From: UBA4465 sp002292365
GTDB taxonomy: Bacteria > Bacteroidota > Bacteroidia > Cytophagales > Cyclobacteriaceae
DNA length: 64,000 nt
Assembly: GCA_943788615.1 (NCBI GenBank)
Contig: CALSQY010000001.1
Location: 1,116,001 to 1,180,000 of the forward strand
Direction: 5' to 3'
The translations under genes and the position numbers were made by a program. This document shows, in pieces, positions 54,302 to 61,316 of this stretch. The notes below the pieces were generated by a model, which worked only from the letters and a program-made list of their open reading frames with translations, was not told the DNA's origin and did no database searches. Each line of letters starts with the position of its first letter. Positions within the stretch are counted from its first letter, which is position 1.

Positions 54302-54529
54302 TTATCCTTTTTTCCCTGGCTTGGCGCTTGGAAACCTTCCATAATTACCAATTCCATCCATATCAATATTATCAGCTCTCCTGTAATGAGCAGTAAGTTC
54401 TGGATCACTTTTTAACTTACTTTTCTGCAATTCATTTGCTTTTTTAACCATGAAGAGATATCCAATCATATACAATACAAAAATGGTCAGACCGATTGAG
54501 AACATTATAATATTTTCAATTTCCATCAT
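54302..54529 (-). CDS. small membrane protein (75 aa)
   Basis: A 75-residue protein with one membrane helix (about 6-28, IIMFSIGLTIFVLYMIGYLFMV) and a hydrophilic tail, ending PSAKPGKKG. No named family recognised. The two successive ATGs at 54527 and 54524 are equally good. It overlaps the next gene by 14 bases, suggesting a two-gene operon of small envelope proteins. Confidence 0.55.
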   Translation of the reverse strand: MMEIENIIMFSIGLTIFVLYMIGYLFMVKKANELQKSKLKSDPELTAHYRRADNIDMDGIGNYGRFPSAKPGKKG

Positions 54530-54728
54530 TTATTTTTTTTTGGTTCGAATGATCCGATCTTCTTTGCCTCAAGGCTATGGAAGCTGAAAGTATAGAGGGC
54601 ACCCAAATCCCAACAAAAATCCCCTCTAACTTGTTTCCTGTGAACCATAGGGTAACGGAATACAAGAATGATAAGAATGCCAAAATGATGGGATAGTAAA
54701 TTCCCCAAAATTCAATCACTTTTTTCAT
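54516..54728 (-). CDS. small membrane protein (70 aa)
   Basis: A 70-residue protein with two membrane helices (about 8-28 and 35-55: YYPIILAFLSFLYSVTLWF, GIFVGIWVPSILSASIAL) and a basic tail. It has no recognised family. It precedes and overlaps the 75-residue protein. The region upstream to 55260 contains decayed coding sequence and a long hairpin rather than genes. Confidence 0.55.
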   Translation of the reverse strand: MKKVIEFWGIYYPIILAFLSFLYSVTLWFTGNKLEGIFVGIWVPSILSASIALRQRRSDHSNQKKINDGN

Positions 54729-54803
54729 AAATAATATACTTTTTTTTAATGTTTTAATCTAATAAAATATATAACGTGTGATTTAAAAAAATAGTTCTGT
54801 AAC

Positions 54804-54944
54804 GGTAGGAATGAGGAACTTAGAAAGGCTTATTTTGCTAAGGCAATAAAGCATCATTAAGCTGACAATGTATCTTAAAAAGCTGACCAAAAGAGATAGT
54901 ATTGGACAGAAATATTAATGAGATCTTTAGTGAAAAGAAGATGA
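54804..54944 (+). pseudogene. decayed open frame with several in-frame stops
   Basis: One plus frame reads coherently through NEELRKAYFAKAIKHH, a stop, ADNVS, a stop, KADQKR, a stop, YWTEILMRSLVKRR. The stops lie at 54858, 54876 and 54900 or thereabouts, each of which could come from one base change in a CAA/CAG/CGG codon. This looks like an old gene fragment. The family is not identifiable. Confidence 0.25.
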
Positions 54945-55053
54945 ATAATAATGAAAGTCCAAAATTTGACTATAAAATATATTTGCAAAATGGTTTGCAA
55001 ACATGTAAAAAACATTAAATAAAGTAATTAATTGATAAACAGTACTCTATGAT

Positions 55054-55145
55054 CTTAAAAATCGATTTCTGTGACCTAAATGCACCTAAATTGGATGTTA
55101 TTAGGTTTAGTTAGATGCATATTCCAACAGAAAATCGGTTTTAAG
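55054..55145. repeat. long nested hairpin beside the integration site
   Basis: Outer arms CTTAAAAATCGATTTCTGT (55054-55072) and ACAGAAAATCGGTTTTAAG (55127-55145) pair with one gap and few mismatches. Inner arms ATGCACCTAA (55080-55089) and TTAGATGCAT (55111-55120) pair with a single mismatch. The whole could be a non-coding RNA, the end of a relic element, or a recombination site. It lies 180 bases outside the ssrA-type repeat. Confidence 0.4.
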
Positions 55146-55268
55146 AGACTAAAAACAGGATGTGAATGGAGACCTATGGACACCCTACAGAATCTATTAA
55201 AGAACTCATTAAATTGACTCAAATGATCTGTAGACACTTAGTTTGGGAGTTATTTGATAGGAATAAAA

Positions 55269-55313
55269 AACACCGAGGATAGTGCCAAATTAATGGACTA
55301 AATCCTCAGTGTT
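55269..55313 (-). terminator. intrinsic terminator, original ssrA terminator
   Basis: On the minus strand, 12-base arms (55302-55313 and 55269-55280) pair fully with one G-U, followed by a run of six U. It sits directly after the left 23-bp repeat in the orientation of ssrA, so it was probably the terminator of ssrA before the element integrated. Confidence 0.75.
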
Positions 55314-55324
55314 TGTGGGTAAAT

Positions 55325-55347
55325 TGTGGAGCCGGCGGGATTCGAAC
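55325..55347. repeat. att direct repeat, left copy (attL)
   Basis: 23 bases (TGTGGAGCCGGCGGG then ATTCGAAC) identical to 60786-60808, which is the 3' end (acceptor stem and T-loop) of ssrA on the minus strand. The sequence after the repeat is unrelated to ssrA, so this is a junction copy rather than a gene. Confidence 0.9.
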
Positions 55348-55441
55348 TCTATGCTCTAATGTATCATTACATATTCTAATTAAGGTTTAAAAGTTGAATA
55401 AAGGCTATTAAGATATATGAAAGTATACCATAATACACATT

Positions 55442-55463
55442 TGTTTGTACCTATGTTTGTACC
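55442..55463. repeat. arm-type repeat, left
   Basis: TGTTTGTACC-TATG-TTTGTACC, containing two TTTGTACC units 12 bases apart, ten bases before the integrase ATG. It is nearly repeated at 60721-60742. This is the expected place and form for integrase arm-binding sites, and the overlap with a TANNTTTG promoter-like box (TATGTTTG, 55452-55459) would allow autoregulation. Confidence 0.6.
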
Positions 55464-55472
55464 TTTACTATT

Positions 55473-56705
55473 ATGGCTACAACCTTACTTTCATTAAAGA
55501 CACCCAAGAAAGAAAAATCACCAATTTGGCTTACTATCTCAGATGGAAGGGATGTTAATTTAAAAGTTTATTCTAACATCACTATTTTATCTAAGCATTG
55601 GAGTAAAAAGAAGAGATGTGTCTTATCAGCAAATCCTAAAGCAACTGAATGGAACAGATACTTATTGTCCTTTGAGAAAAATGTTCTAGATATTTATTTA
55701 AGAGCAAAAGAAGAAAATAGATACGTTACAGCAGCATATATTAAAAGAGCACTTGAGCCAAAAAAGAATAAAAAAGAAGATACTTTTTGGAATAGATGGA
55801 ATGAGTTTCTTAATTCAAAAAAAGGGAGTTGCTCGGAAGGAACAATTAAAAAGTATAATACGGTAAAAAGGCATTTAAATGCATTTGAAGAGTATAGGAA
55901 AGATTTATTTTCTTTTAATAATATAAATGATGTCACATTGGAGGAGCTCCAATATTTCATGTATCATTCGAGAGATTTAAATACTCAAACTACATCAAAA
56001 AACATTAAATTTTTTAAGGCATATTTAAATTGGTGCCATAGGAGAAGATATCTTAATTCAACTGATTTTAAATACTTTATTCCAAATACTCAACCGGATA
56101 CATTGAAAATTATTATTACAGAAGATGAGCTCAATAGTTTGCGTGAGTTGAGAATTAATGATACCCCACATTTGGAAAATGTAAGAGAATTATTCATTTT
56201 ATCGTGTTTAACGGGATTGAGATACAGTGATTATTCTCGCATAAGTAAAGAGCATATAAAAGAAAATAATGAGGAGTTTTATTTACAAATAAGGCAAAAG
56301 AAAACAGAGCAGTTCATTGAAATACCTCTTACTGAGGAGAGTAAAAATATTGTAATGAGACTTGTTAATGGTAAAGTTCATGCTATTTCAAATCAAAAAA
56401 TAAATAAATATTTAAAGAGAGTTTGTCAAATTGCGGGTATAGATGAGTTGAATGAGGATAGCTATTATAAAGGGAAAGAGGTTACCAAGACGGTTAAGAA
56501 AAAGTATGAATTGGTTACTTCGCACACGGGAAGGCGAACTTTTGCAACTAATTTACTTTCTAGAAATGTGCCCTCTGAAATAGTAATGCAATTCACCGGG
56601 CATAAAGATTACAAAAGCTTTTCTAGTTACGTAAACATCCCCAAGCAGACTCAAATGAATATTGTGAGAAATGCCTTAATTGGTAAAACAATGAAAATTG
56701 CTTGA
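55473..56705 (+). CDS. tyrosine recombinase/integrase of the ssrA element
   Basis: A 410-residue phage-type integrase. The N-terminal arm-binding domain (about 1-100) and SAM-like core-binding domain (about 105-200) precede the catalytic domain. The catalytic residues are Arg250 in TGLRYSDYS, His351 and Arg354 in SHTGRRTFA, His377 in GHKDYKSF and Tyr386 in SSYVNI. This order is common for Bacteroidota integrases. It inserts the element at the tmRNA gene, as shown by the flanking repeats, and begins just inside the left end. It is followed after one base by an unknown gene in the same orientation. Confidence 0.95.
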   Translation: MATTLLSLKTPKKEKSPIWLTISDGRDVNLKVYSNITILSKHWSKKKRCVLSANPKATEWNRYLLSFEKNVLDIYLRAKEENRYVTAAYIKRALEPKKNKKEDTFWNRWNEFLNSKKGSCSEGTIKKYNTVKRHLNAFEEYRKDLFSFNNINDVTLEELQYFMYHSRDLNTQTTSKNIKFFKAYLNWCHRRRYLNSTDFKYFIPNTQPDTLKIIITEDELNSLRELRINDTPHLENVRELFILSCLTGLRYSDYSRISKEHIKENNEEFYLQIRQKKTEQFIEIPLTEESKNIVMRLVNGKVHAISNQKINKYLKRVCQIAGIDELNEDSYYKGKEVTKTVKKKYELVTSHTGRRTFATNLLSRNVPSEIVMQFTGHKDYKSFSSYVNIPKQTQMNIVRNALIGKTMKIA

Positions 56706-56706
56706 T

Positions 56707-57372
56707 ATGATTCCTTTACTCAATAAAGTACAATTAGATCAATATATAGGTAGAATACTTAAGTATGGTTTTGACGGCTTAGAAGGAGCTTCTAAATCCG
56801 AAATGAAGCAAGTAATAGATTATATAGTAGCTGAATTATTAAGATATCGGAACAATGCTGATAAACGTTATGAACAGAATATGATGATTATTGGTAAAGA
56901 GAATTTATCCAAAGAGCAACGGAGTAAAGATTTTTTTCTTGGCAGTAGATATTGGGAGCTATCCAAGGCATTTCAGATTCTCAAAAACTATTCCCAAAAT
57001 AATAAATCAGATAAACCAAAAGCAAAAACTCATGATATCAGCTTTTTAGATTTATTAAACGAAAGAGGAAAACAAATAACAACAAAACTTAAAGAACTAT
57101 ATCCCTCATTCATAGAGCATCCAAAAACCAAAAGATTTGCTTACTTAATCATCGCTCTTGATGAATTAGGGTTAACATCCAAACGAATACAAGATTTAGG
57201 ATCAACCAAATTAAAAAATCTTTTCAAAGAATATTTTGGTAATATTGGTTCTTCTCAAGCCTTAGGACAAGACTTGAAACTACTAAAAAGTAATATATTC
57301 AATTCTCAAGAAAATGATCTTAAAGAAGAATACCAAAGGCGGTGTTTAGAAATTAAGGAATTACTCGATTAA
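56707..57372 (+). CDS. unknown element protein
   Basis: A 221-residue helical, lysine-rich soluble protein (SKSEMKQVIDYIVAELLRY, NNKSDKPKAKTHDISFLDLL, HPKTKRFAYLIIALDELGL). I recognise no domain. It begins one base after the integrase stop, so it is likely coexpressed. Similar accessory proteins that follow integrases in Bacteroidota islands may help in excision, but that is inference. Confidence 0.6.
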   Translation: MIPLLNKVQLDQYIGRILKYGFDGLEGASKSEMKQVIDYIVAELLRYRNNADKRYEQNMMIIGKENLSKEQRSKDFFLGSRYWELSKAFQILKNYSQNNKSDKPKAKTHDISFLDLLNERGKQITTKLKELYPSFIEHPKTKRFAYLIIALDELGLTSKRIQDLGSTKLKNLFKEYFGNIGSSQALGQDLKLLKSNIFNSQENDLKEEYQRRCLEIKELLD

Positions 57373-57433
57373 AGAAACTTTTATGGCTTTCATTTCTTTC
57401 AAAAAAGATTCTGAAAGCTTTGAAAGTTGTGTT

Positions 57434-57450
57434 GATGCATTCTTTGCATC
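57434..57450 (+). promoter_or_regulatory. hairpin abutting the start of the HTH gene
   Basis: GATGCA (57434-57439) and TGCATC (57445-57450) form a perfect stem with a five-base loop, and the ATG of the next gene begins at the following base. It hides the ribosome binding region. A 24-codon frame (57383-57457, MAFISFKKDSESF at its start) runs through the hairpin and ends one codon inside the HTH gene, so translation of it could open the hairpin. Confidence 0.4.
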
Positions 57451-57729
57451 ATGGTAAATATCTACGAAAATCTATTTCAAAGGCTCGATCAGATTGAATC
57501 TTTAATAGTTAAGAGTAATGAACTCTTAAATACATCAAACTCATTTAATCCAAGTGAGAGATTAACAAGAAAACAAGTAAGTGAGCAATACAAAATAAGT
57601 TATGCGACTCTTCATAATCTCATGCGTCAGCAGAGGTTAACCTATGAAAAGATAGGACGAAAAACTCTTTACAAACGAAGTGATTTAGAGGCATGTTTCA
57701 ATTCAAATAGTAAAAGACATGTACGGTAA
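57451..57729 (+). CDS. excisionase-like helix-turn-helix protein
   Basis: A 92-residue protein. The N-terminal third (ENLFQRLDQIESLIVKSNEL) is a short coiled coil; the C-terminal part is an HTH_17/MerR-like winged helix with LTRKQVSEQYKISYATLHNL and YKRSDLEACF. Such proteins in mobile elements act as excisionases or DNA-binding regulators. It overlaps the next gene by eleven bases and has a hairpin directly before its start. Confidence 0.75.
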   Translation: MVNIYENLFQRLDQIESLIVKSNELLNTSNSFNPSERLTRKQVSEQYKISYATLHNLMRQQRLTYEKIGRKTLYKRSDLEACFNSNSKRHVR

Positions 57730-58366
57730 ACGATTAACACTTCCCGAAAAATGGGCAACCCCAAGATTTCGTAAACTTCATCCAAATGTAAAAGTGTTAC
57801 TTTACTATATACTTGATACTTGTGATTGGGGTGGATTTCTAGAAATTGATACAGAAGCTATGCATTTCTATACGCAGATTTCTGAAAATGAAATACCTCA
57901 ATTACTTGAAGAATTATCTCAAGAGGAAATACTTATAAACAATGGATGGCTATTTGTAAAGGACTTTATAGAATCACAAGGTAATTCCCCCTTAAACCCA
58001 AGTAATAACGCTCATAAGAATATTATCGCAAAATTGAATGATAACATCATTCACTTCCAAGAATGCCTTAGAACTCAAAAAAACTTAGCCCCTTATGAGG
58101 AGCATATTAGGGACTCAAGTAAGAGTAACAGTAAAGGTATCTGTATGGGTAAGGGTAATAGTATTAGTATTAGTAATGGTAACAGTAATGATTCATTTGA
58201 TGAAGATACTTCTGCGATTGCTATGATTGAAAATTCAAAAGAGAAAAGAATATATATAAACAAAGGAACTCCTTGTATCATTTGCAATGCTAAATATGGA
58301 GAGCAATGTCAAAATGAATTAGCTGATGAAAAATGTCGTAGCCGTTTTGTGAGAATAGAGGTATAG
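57719..58366 (+). CDS. element protein with replication-organiser-like N-terminus and Cys-rich tail
   Basis: A 215-residue protein. Its N-terminal ~100 residues (LPEKWATPRFRKLHPNVKVL, then LYYILDTCDWGGFLEI, ETAMHFYTQI-like helices) resemble the winged-helix start of phage replisome organisers. Residues ~140-162 are low complexity (SNSKGICMGKGNSISISNGN), encoded by repeated AGTAA/GGTAA units. The tail has CIICNAKYGEQC and a later CRSRF, which could bind metal. Function as a replication or regulatory protein is inferred, not shown. Confidence 0.55.
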   Translation: MYGKRLTLPEKWATPRFRKLHPNVKVLLYYILDTCDWGGFLEIDTEAMHFYTQISENEIPQLLEELSQEEILINNGWLFVKDFIESQGNSPLNPSNNAHKNIIAKLNDNIIHFQECLRTQKNLAPYEEHIRDSSKSNSKGICMGKGNSISISNGNSNDSFDEDTSAIAMIENSKEKRIYINKGTPCIICNAKYGEQCQNELADEKCRSRFVRIEV

Positions 58367-58412
58367 GGTGGTTAGGAAGCGATAATTCTCTTTTTAGGGT
58401 TAGGGTATCAGC

Positions 58413-58464
58413 ATAGGTATTTTATTTGATTTTCAACTTCCTTCAAAAGAGAAATGAAAGAATA
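58413..58464 (+). repeat. cargo-flanking direct repeat, left copy
   Basis: About 52 bases, ATAGGTATTTT-N-TTT then TTCANCTTCCTTCAAAAG, roughly 80% identical to 60491-60543. The two copies bracket the three cargo genes. Confidence 0.6.
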
Positions 58465-58557
58465 GAAAAACACCTTTAATGTAATACATCTATTATTTTT
58501 TGTTTTTTGCATTGGTATTTATTCTCTTGCTTTTGTATTTAATCAATCATTAAATTT

Positions 58558-59103
58558 ATGGCGCGGCTTATCACATCTCTCATCTTATTACTTACCATAT
58601 CATTCTGTAATGCTCAAGTAGATATGGTGGTATTACAAAAATTAAAAGGAAAGGAAATATCTGAAGTTTTGCTAGATAGCATTATCATCATTGAGGATGA
58701 TGAATTTGAGTTAGTTTTTTCCAATACCAAAAGAGAGTCAGTAAGATTTAAAAAATCTAATATCAAAGCAATAAGTGCTTATGGAGAGCAATTTATAAAT
58801 AGATCGCTTTTTAAAATCAATCTTATTGGTTCTATTAATGGAGAAGACAATGAAATATTAGAAATGAAGAAAAATCTTAACGAATTTAGAAAAGCAAGGA
58901 GTGGTGGACATTTCCTACAAGCCCTTGGTGCCGGAATTACAATAGCCGGTTCATTTTTAGTTGTGAGTGATGCTAATGATGAAAATTTTACCGGAGCTTC
59001 AAAAGGAACTTCATTAGCTGCATTGGGGGGAGGCTTATCCCTTCTCGGTTTTATAATTAATTGGGGAGCCGGAAATAAAATTAACTATGATAGCAACATA
59101 TAA
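58558..59103 (+). CDS. secreted cargo protein with glycine-rich C-terminal hydrophobic segments
   Basis: A 181-residue protein with a signal peptide (LITSLILLLTISFCNAQ). Residues ~20-110 form a beta-rich soluble part (LKGKEISEVLLDSIIIIEDD, NTKRESVRFKKSNIKAI). Residues ~118-172 contain two Gly/Ala-rich hydrophobic segments (ALGAGITIAGSFLVV, GTSLAALGGGLSLLGFIINWG) that may insert in a membrane. No named family recognised. It is the first cargo gene and lies 27 bases before the lipoprotein gene. Confidence 0.6.
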   Translation: MARLITSLILLLTISFCNAQVDMVVLQKLKGKEISEVLLDSIIIIEDDEFELVFSNTKRESVRFKKSNIKAISAYGEQFINRSLFKINLIGSINGEDNEILEMKKNLNEFRKARSGGHFLQALGAGITIAGSFLVVSDANDENFTGASKGTSLAALGGGLSLLGFIINWGAGNKINYDSNI

Positions 59104-59130
59104 AAGAGAAAATAAAAAATAACTAACACT

Positions 59131-60207
59131 ATGAAACACATCAAACACCTCCTCTTCTTAAGTATTCTTTGTTCACTTGTATTGTTTACCAATTGTGGTG
59201 ATAGTGATGATCCCGTTGCGGATACTCCAACTAATACCACTGATGATGATTCTACCACAGTATTAGATGCTGATGGAGACGGTGTAGCCGATGCTGATGA
59301 TACTTGTGCAGATACTCCTAGCGGTGAAACGGTAGATAGTAGTGGCTGTTCCGATTCGCAGAAAGATACTGATGGTGATGGCGTAACTGATGATTTAGAT
59401 ACTTGTGCTGATACTGCAGAAGGTACTACAGTTGATGAGAATGGTTGTGCTGATGCACAGAAAGATACAGACGGAGATGGTGTCAGTGACGATTTAGATA
59501 CTTGTGCAGATACTCTCGAGGGTGCCACAGTGGATGAGAATGGATGTTTAGTTAATGCTCTTTATTTAGATGAGAATGGTATTACAATAAAAGCTGTAGT
59601 AGATGCGGTAATAGGGAACAGTTATGAATTAGGTGGAGTTAGTTATTTGGTGGTTCAAGAAGATATACTTCGTGGAATGATAGCAGAAGGAGATGATGTT
59701 ACTAAAGTGGTGACGAGTCATGTTAATGTTATGGCTGAAATGTTTAAAGATGCTGTCAATTTCAATCAAGATATAGGTAGTTGGGATGTAAGTAATGTGC
59801 AGGTATTTTCACACATGTTCAGAAATGCTACATCATTTAATCAAGACATAGGATCTTGGGATCTTGGTGATACTGGTAGTATTATTGGTTGTTGTAAACA
59901 ATTGATAGAAATTGAGGATATGTTTTTTGGAGCTTCCTCTTTCAACCAAGATATTGGAAGTTGGGATGTGAGTAATGTTAGGCAATTTAATAGTGTGTTT
60001 CACGGGGCTTCCGCTTTCAACCAAGACATTGGAAGTTGGGATATGAGTGAAGTGGAAATTATGGGTTCTACTTTTAAAGATGCAAGTTCTTTTAATCAAG
60101 ATTTAAGCTCTTGGGATGTAAGTTCTGTCTATTACTGTGAAGATTTTAGTTTAAACGCAACCGCTTGGACAGAACCCAAACCAACCTTCACTAACTGTAC
60201 GGAATAA
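59131..60207 (+). CDS. TSP3 / BspA-like (DUF285) surface lipoprotein
   Basis: A 358-residue lipoprotein (lipobox LFTNCGD, Cys22). Residues ~45-145 hold three thrombospondin type-3 calcium repeats (DADGDGVADADDTCADT, DTDGDGVTDDLDTCADT, DTDGDGVSDDLDTCADT). Residues ~190-350 hold BspA/DUF285 repeats built around SFNQDIGSWDVSNV, four or five copies. Such proteins bind host or surface ligands, or act as adhesins. Its place within a small integrative element suggests cargo rather than a core function. Dense repeats may vary in number between strains. Confidence 0.8.
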   Translation: MKHIKHLLFLSILCSLVLFTNCGDSDDPVADTPTNTTDDDSTTVLDADGDGVADADDTCADTPSGETVDSSGCSDSQKDTDGDGVTDDLDTCADTAEGTTVDENGCADAQKDTDGDGVSDDLDTCADTLEGATVDENGCLVNALYLDENGITIKAVVDAVIGNSYELGGVSYLVVQEDILRGMIAEGDDVTKVVTSHVNVMAEMFKDAVNFNQDIGSWDVSNVQVFSHMFRNATSFNQDIGSWDLGDTGSIIGCCKQLIEIEDMFFGASSFNQDIGSWDVSNVRQFNSVFHGASAFNQDIGSWDMSEVEIMGSTFKDASSFNQDLSSWDVSSVYYCEDFSLNATAWTEPKPTFTNCTE

Positions 60208-60320
60208 GCCTCCTCAAAGGGTTAATATAAGATTATTCAAGTACGCTCTGACACACCCAAAAAGACTCTTAGAAAGACTTATTTAAGTGGAGGTTATTAT
60301 TCTTTAAATTATCCTAGGAT

Positions 60321-60494
60321 ATGAAAAAACTACGAGAATACGAACATTTCATTCTCATTTTGATTGGGTTAATTATGGTTGCACGAGATTATATAAACTA
60401 TAGCCCCATAGATGATTCAATAGGATTAGTATTTATCACCATAGGTTTAGTTATTCTATTTGGGAAGCGTATTTGGAAGAAGAACAACCAATAG
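60321..60494 (+). CDS. tiny membrane protein (57 aa)
   Basis: A 57-residue protein with two membrane helices (FILILIGLIMVA, then DSIGLVFITIGLVILFG) and a basic tail (KRIWKKNNQ). It is too short for usual ORF thresholds but has an AGGAT just upstream of its ATG. It is the last cargo gene, and the right repeat starts at its stop. Not a recognised family. Confidence 0.55.
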   Translation: MKKLREYEHFILILIGLIMVARDYINYSPIDDSIGLVFITIGLVILFGKRIWKKNNQ

Positions 60495-60543
60495 GTATTT
60501 TCTTTAGTGTTCACCTTCCTTCAAAAGGGAAAATCAAGGAATA
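60491..60543 (+). repeat. cargo-flanking direct repeat, right copy
   Basis: About 53 bases matching 58413-58464; the left edge overlaps the stop of the 57-aa gene. Confidence 0.6.
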
Positions 60544-60720
60544 AGGCTTTAATATTCCCATTTTTTAGATTATCTTTTTTTACTCTAATACCAATTGAAC
60601 TGCTATAATTTTAAGCTATTATCCTACCACGGGGCAAATATTTATTGATAAAAAGAGTTTAAACTATTTGATACATATAAAAAGCTAAGAAATCTTTGAG
60701 ATATGAATCCGAAACCAAAA

Positions 60721-60742
60721 TGTTTGTACCTATGTTGGTACT
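60721..60742. repeat. arm-type repeat, right
   Basis: TGTTTGTACC-TATG-TTGGTACT, two mismatches from the left copy at 55442-55463. It lies just inside the right end of the element. Confidence 0.6.
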
Positions 60743-60750
60743 TATAAACT

Positions 60751-60784
60751 AAAAAGCCCCAATACTAATAGTAATAGGGCTTTT
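60751..60784 (-). terminator. intrinsic terminator of ssrA (element-supplied)
   Basis: On the minus strand, AAAAGCCC (60777-60784) pairs with GGGCTTTT (60752-60759), extended by an inner palindromic ATTACTA/TAGTATT and a run of five U at the far side. It directly follows the 3' end of ssrA and lies within the element. Confidence 0.8.
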
Positions 60785-60785
60785 A

Positions 60786-60808
60786 TGTGGAGCCGGCGGG
60801 ATTCGAAC
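60786..60808. repeat. att direct repeat, right copy (attR, 3' end of ssrA)
   Basis: 23 bases identical to 55325-55347. Here the repeat continues into the intact ssrA gene. Confidence 0.9.
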
Positions 60809-61185
60809 CCGCGTCCAGCTAAGGAAACATTGCATCGTCTACATGTGTAGTTATTTATTAGATCTTACAGAAGGGCTGGTAAATAACAACCTACCTTTTC
60901 TGCCAGTCACTGAATTTCGCAACTGCTTAGTAACCTCACAGCGCTAGCCTTTTATACGACACCCTAATTCCTCGCTCAAAAGGCGAAAGCAAGGTAGGAT
61001 GTGGCCCGGGAACATCGCTAGACGCTCAACCGTTTAAACCTGTATTTAACTAAAAAGTTAAATTAAGCAGCCATGGCGTAAGAATCTTCGCCAATTAAAA
61101 TTTAAGTGCTTTGATTACGGATGTACACTTATCACCCGACACGCAAATACAGCATTCACACTTCCTGTCGATTCCATTCGGCCCC
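60788..61185 (-). ncRNA. ssrA: transfer-messenger RNA (tmRNA)
   Basis: About 398 nt. The 5' end reads GGGGCCGAAUGGAAUCGACAGG, which is diagnostic; it pairs with the 3' acceptor arm ending CGGCUCCA. The T-loop GGUUCGAAUCC is present, and CCA is not encoded. The tag frame lies at 61063-61092 and gives GEDSYAMAA then UAA, preceded by the tRNA-like resume codon context. It rescues stalled ribosomes and tags the nascent peptide for proteolysis. The 3' end is the integration target of the element on the left. Confidence 0.95.
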
Positions 61186-61316
61186 ATAAGTCAATGAACT
61201 AAATGTAAAATTAAGCTTTGCCATCCAATAAGTTGATGAAATTATAAAATGATATTTTTTTAAATTCTCTGGTTCATTTAATTTCATACTATATTGTTTG
61301 CTTAACCTCAGCAATT

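Larger units (their letters stand above)
55325..60808. mobile_element. small integrative element in the 3' end of ssrA (~5.5 kb)
   Basis: The element is bounded by the 23-bp repeats at 55325-55347 and 60786-60808. It carries a tyrosine recombinase next to the left end, an unknown protein, an excisionase-like HTH protein, a replication-like protein, and three cargo genes. Matching arm-type repeats (TGTTTGTACC-TATG) lie just inside both ends at 55442-55463 and 60721-60742. Each junction is followed by its own terminator in ssrA orientation, showing that the element brings a new 3' end. There is no relaxase, portal, capsid or terminase gene, so it is likely a satellite or mobilised island dependent on a helper. 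Confidence 0.85.

Noticed and set aside
55325..55347. possible tRNA or second tmRNA
   Set aside because: Only the 3' acceptor/T-arm part is present; the adjacent sequence does not fold into a tRNA, so it is a junction repeat.
58100..58200. CRISPR-like short repeats
   Set aside because: The AGTAA/GGTAA units are in-frame low-complexity codons without regular spacers. No CRISPR array is present in the window.
57719..58366. replication initiator with origin
   Set aside because: Only the N-terminal winged-helix resemblance is visible and no iteron cluster is present, so I do not call an origin.
59085..59528. 147-codon minus-strand frame of Ser/Val repeats
   Set aside because: It is the complement of the TSP3 repeats in the lipoprotein gene; the low-complexity pattern is a shadow.
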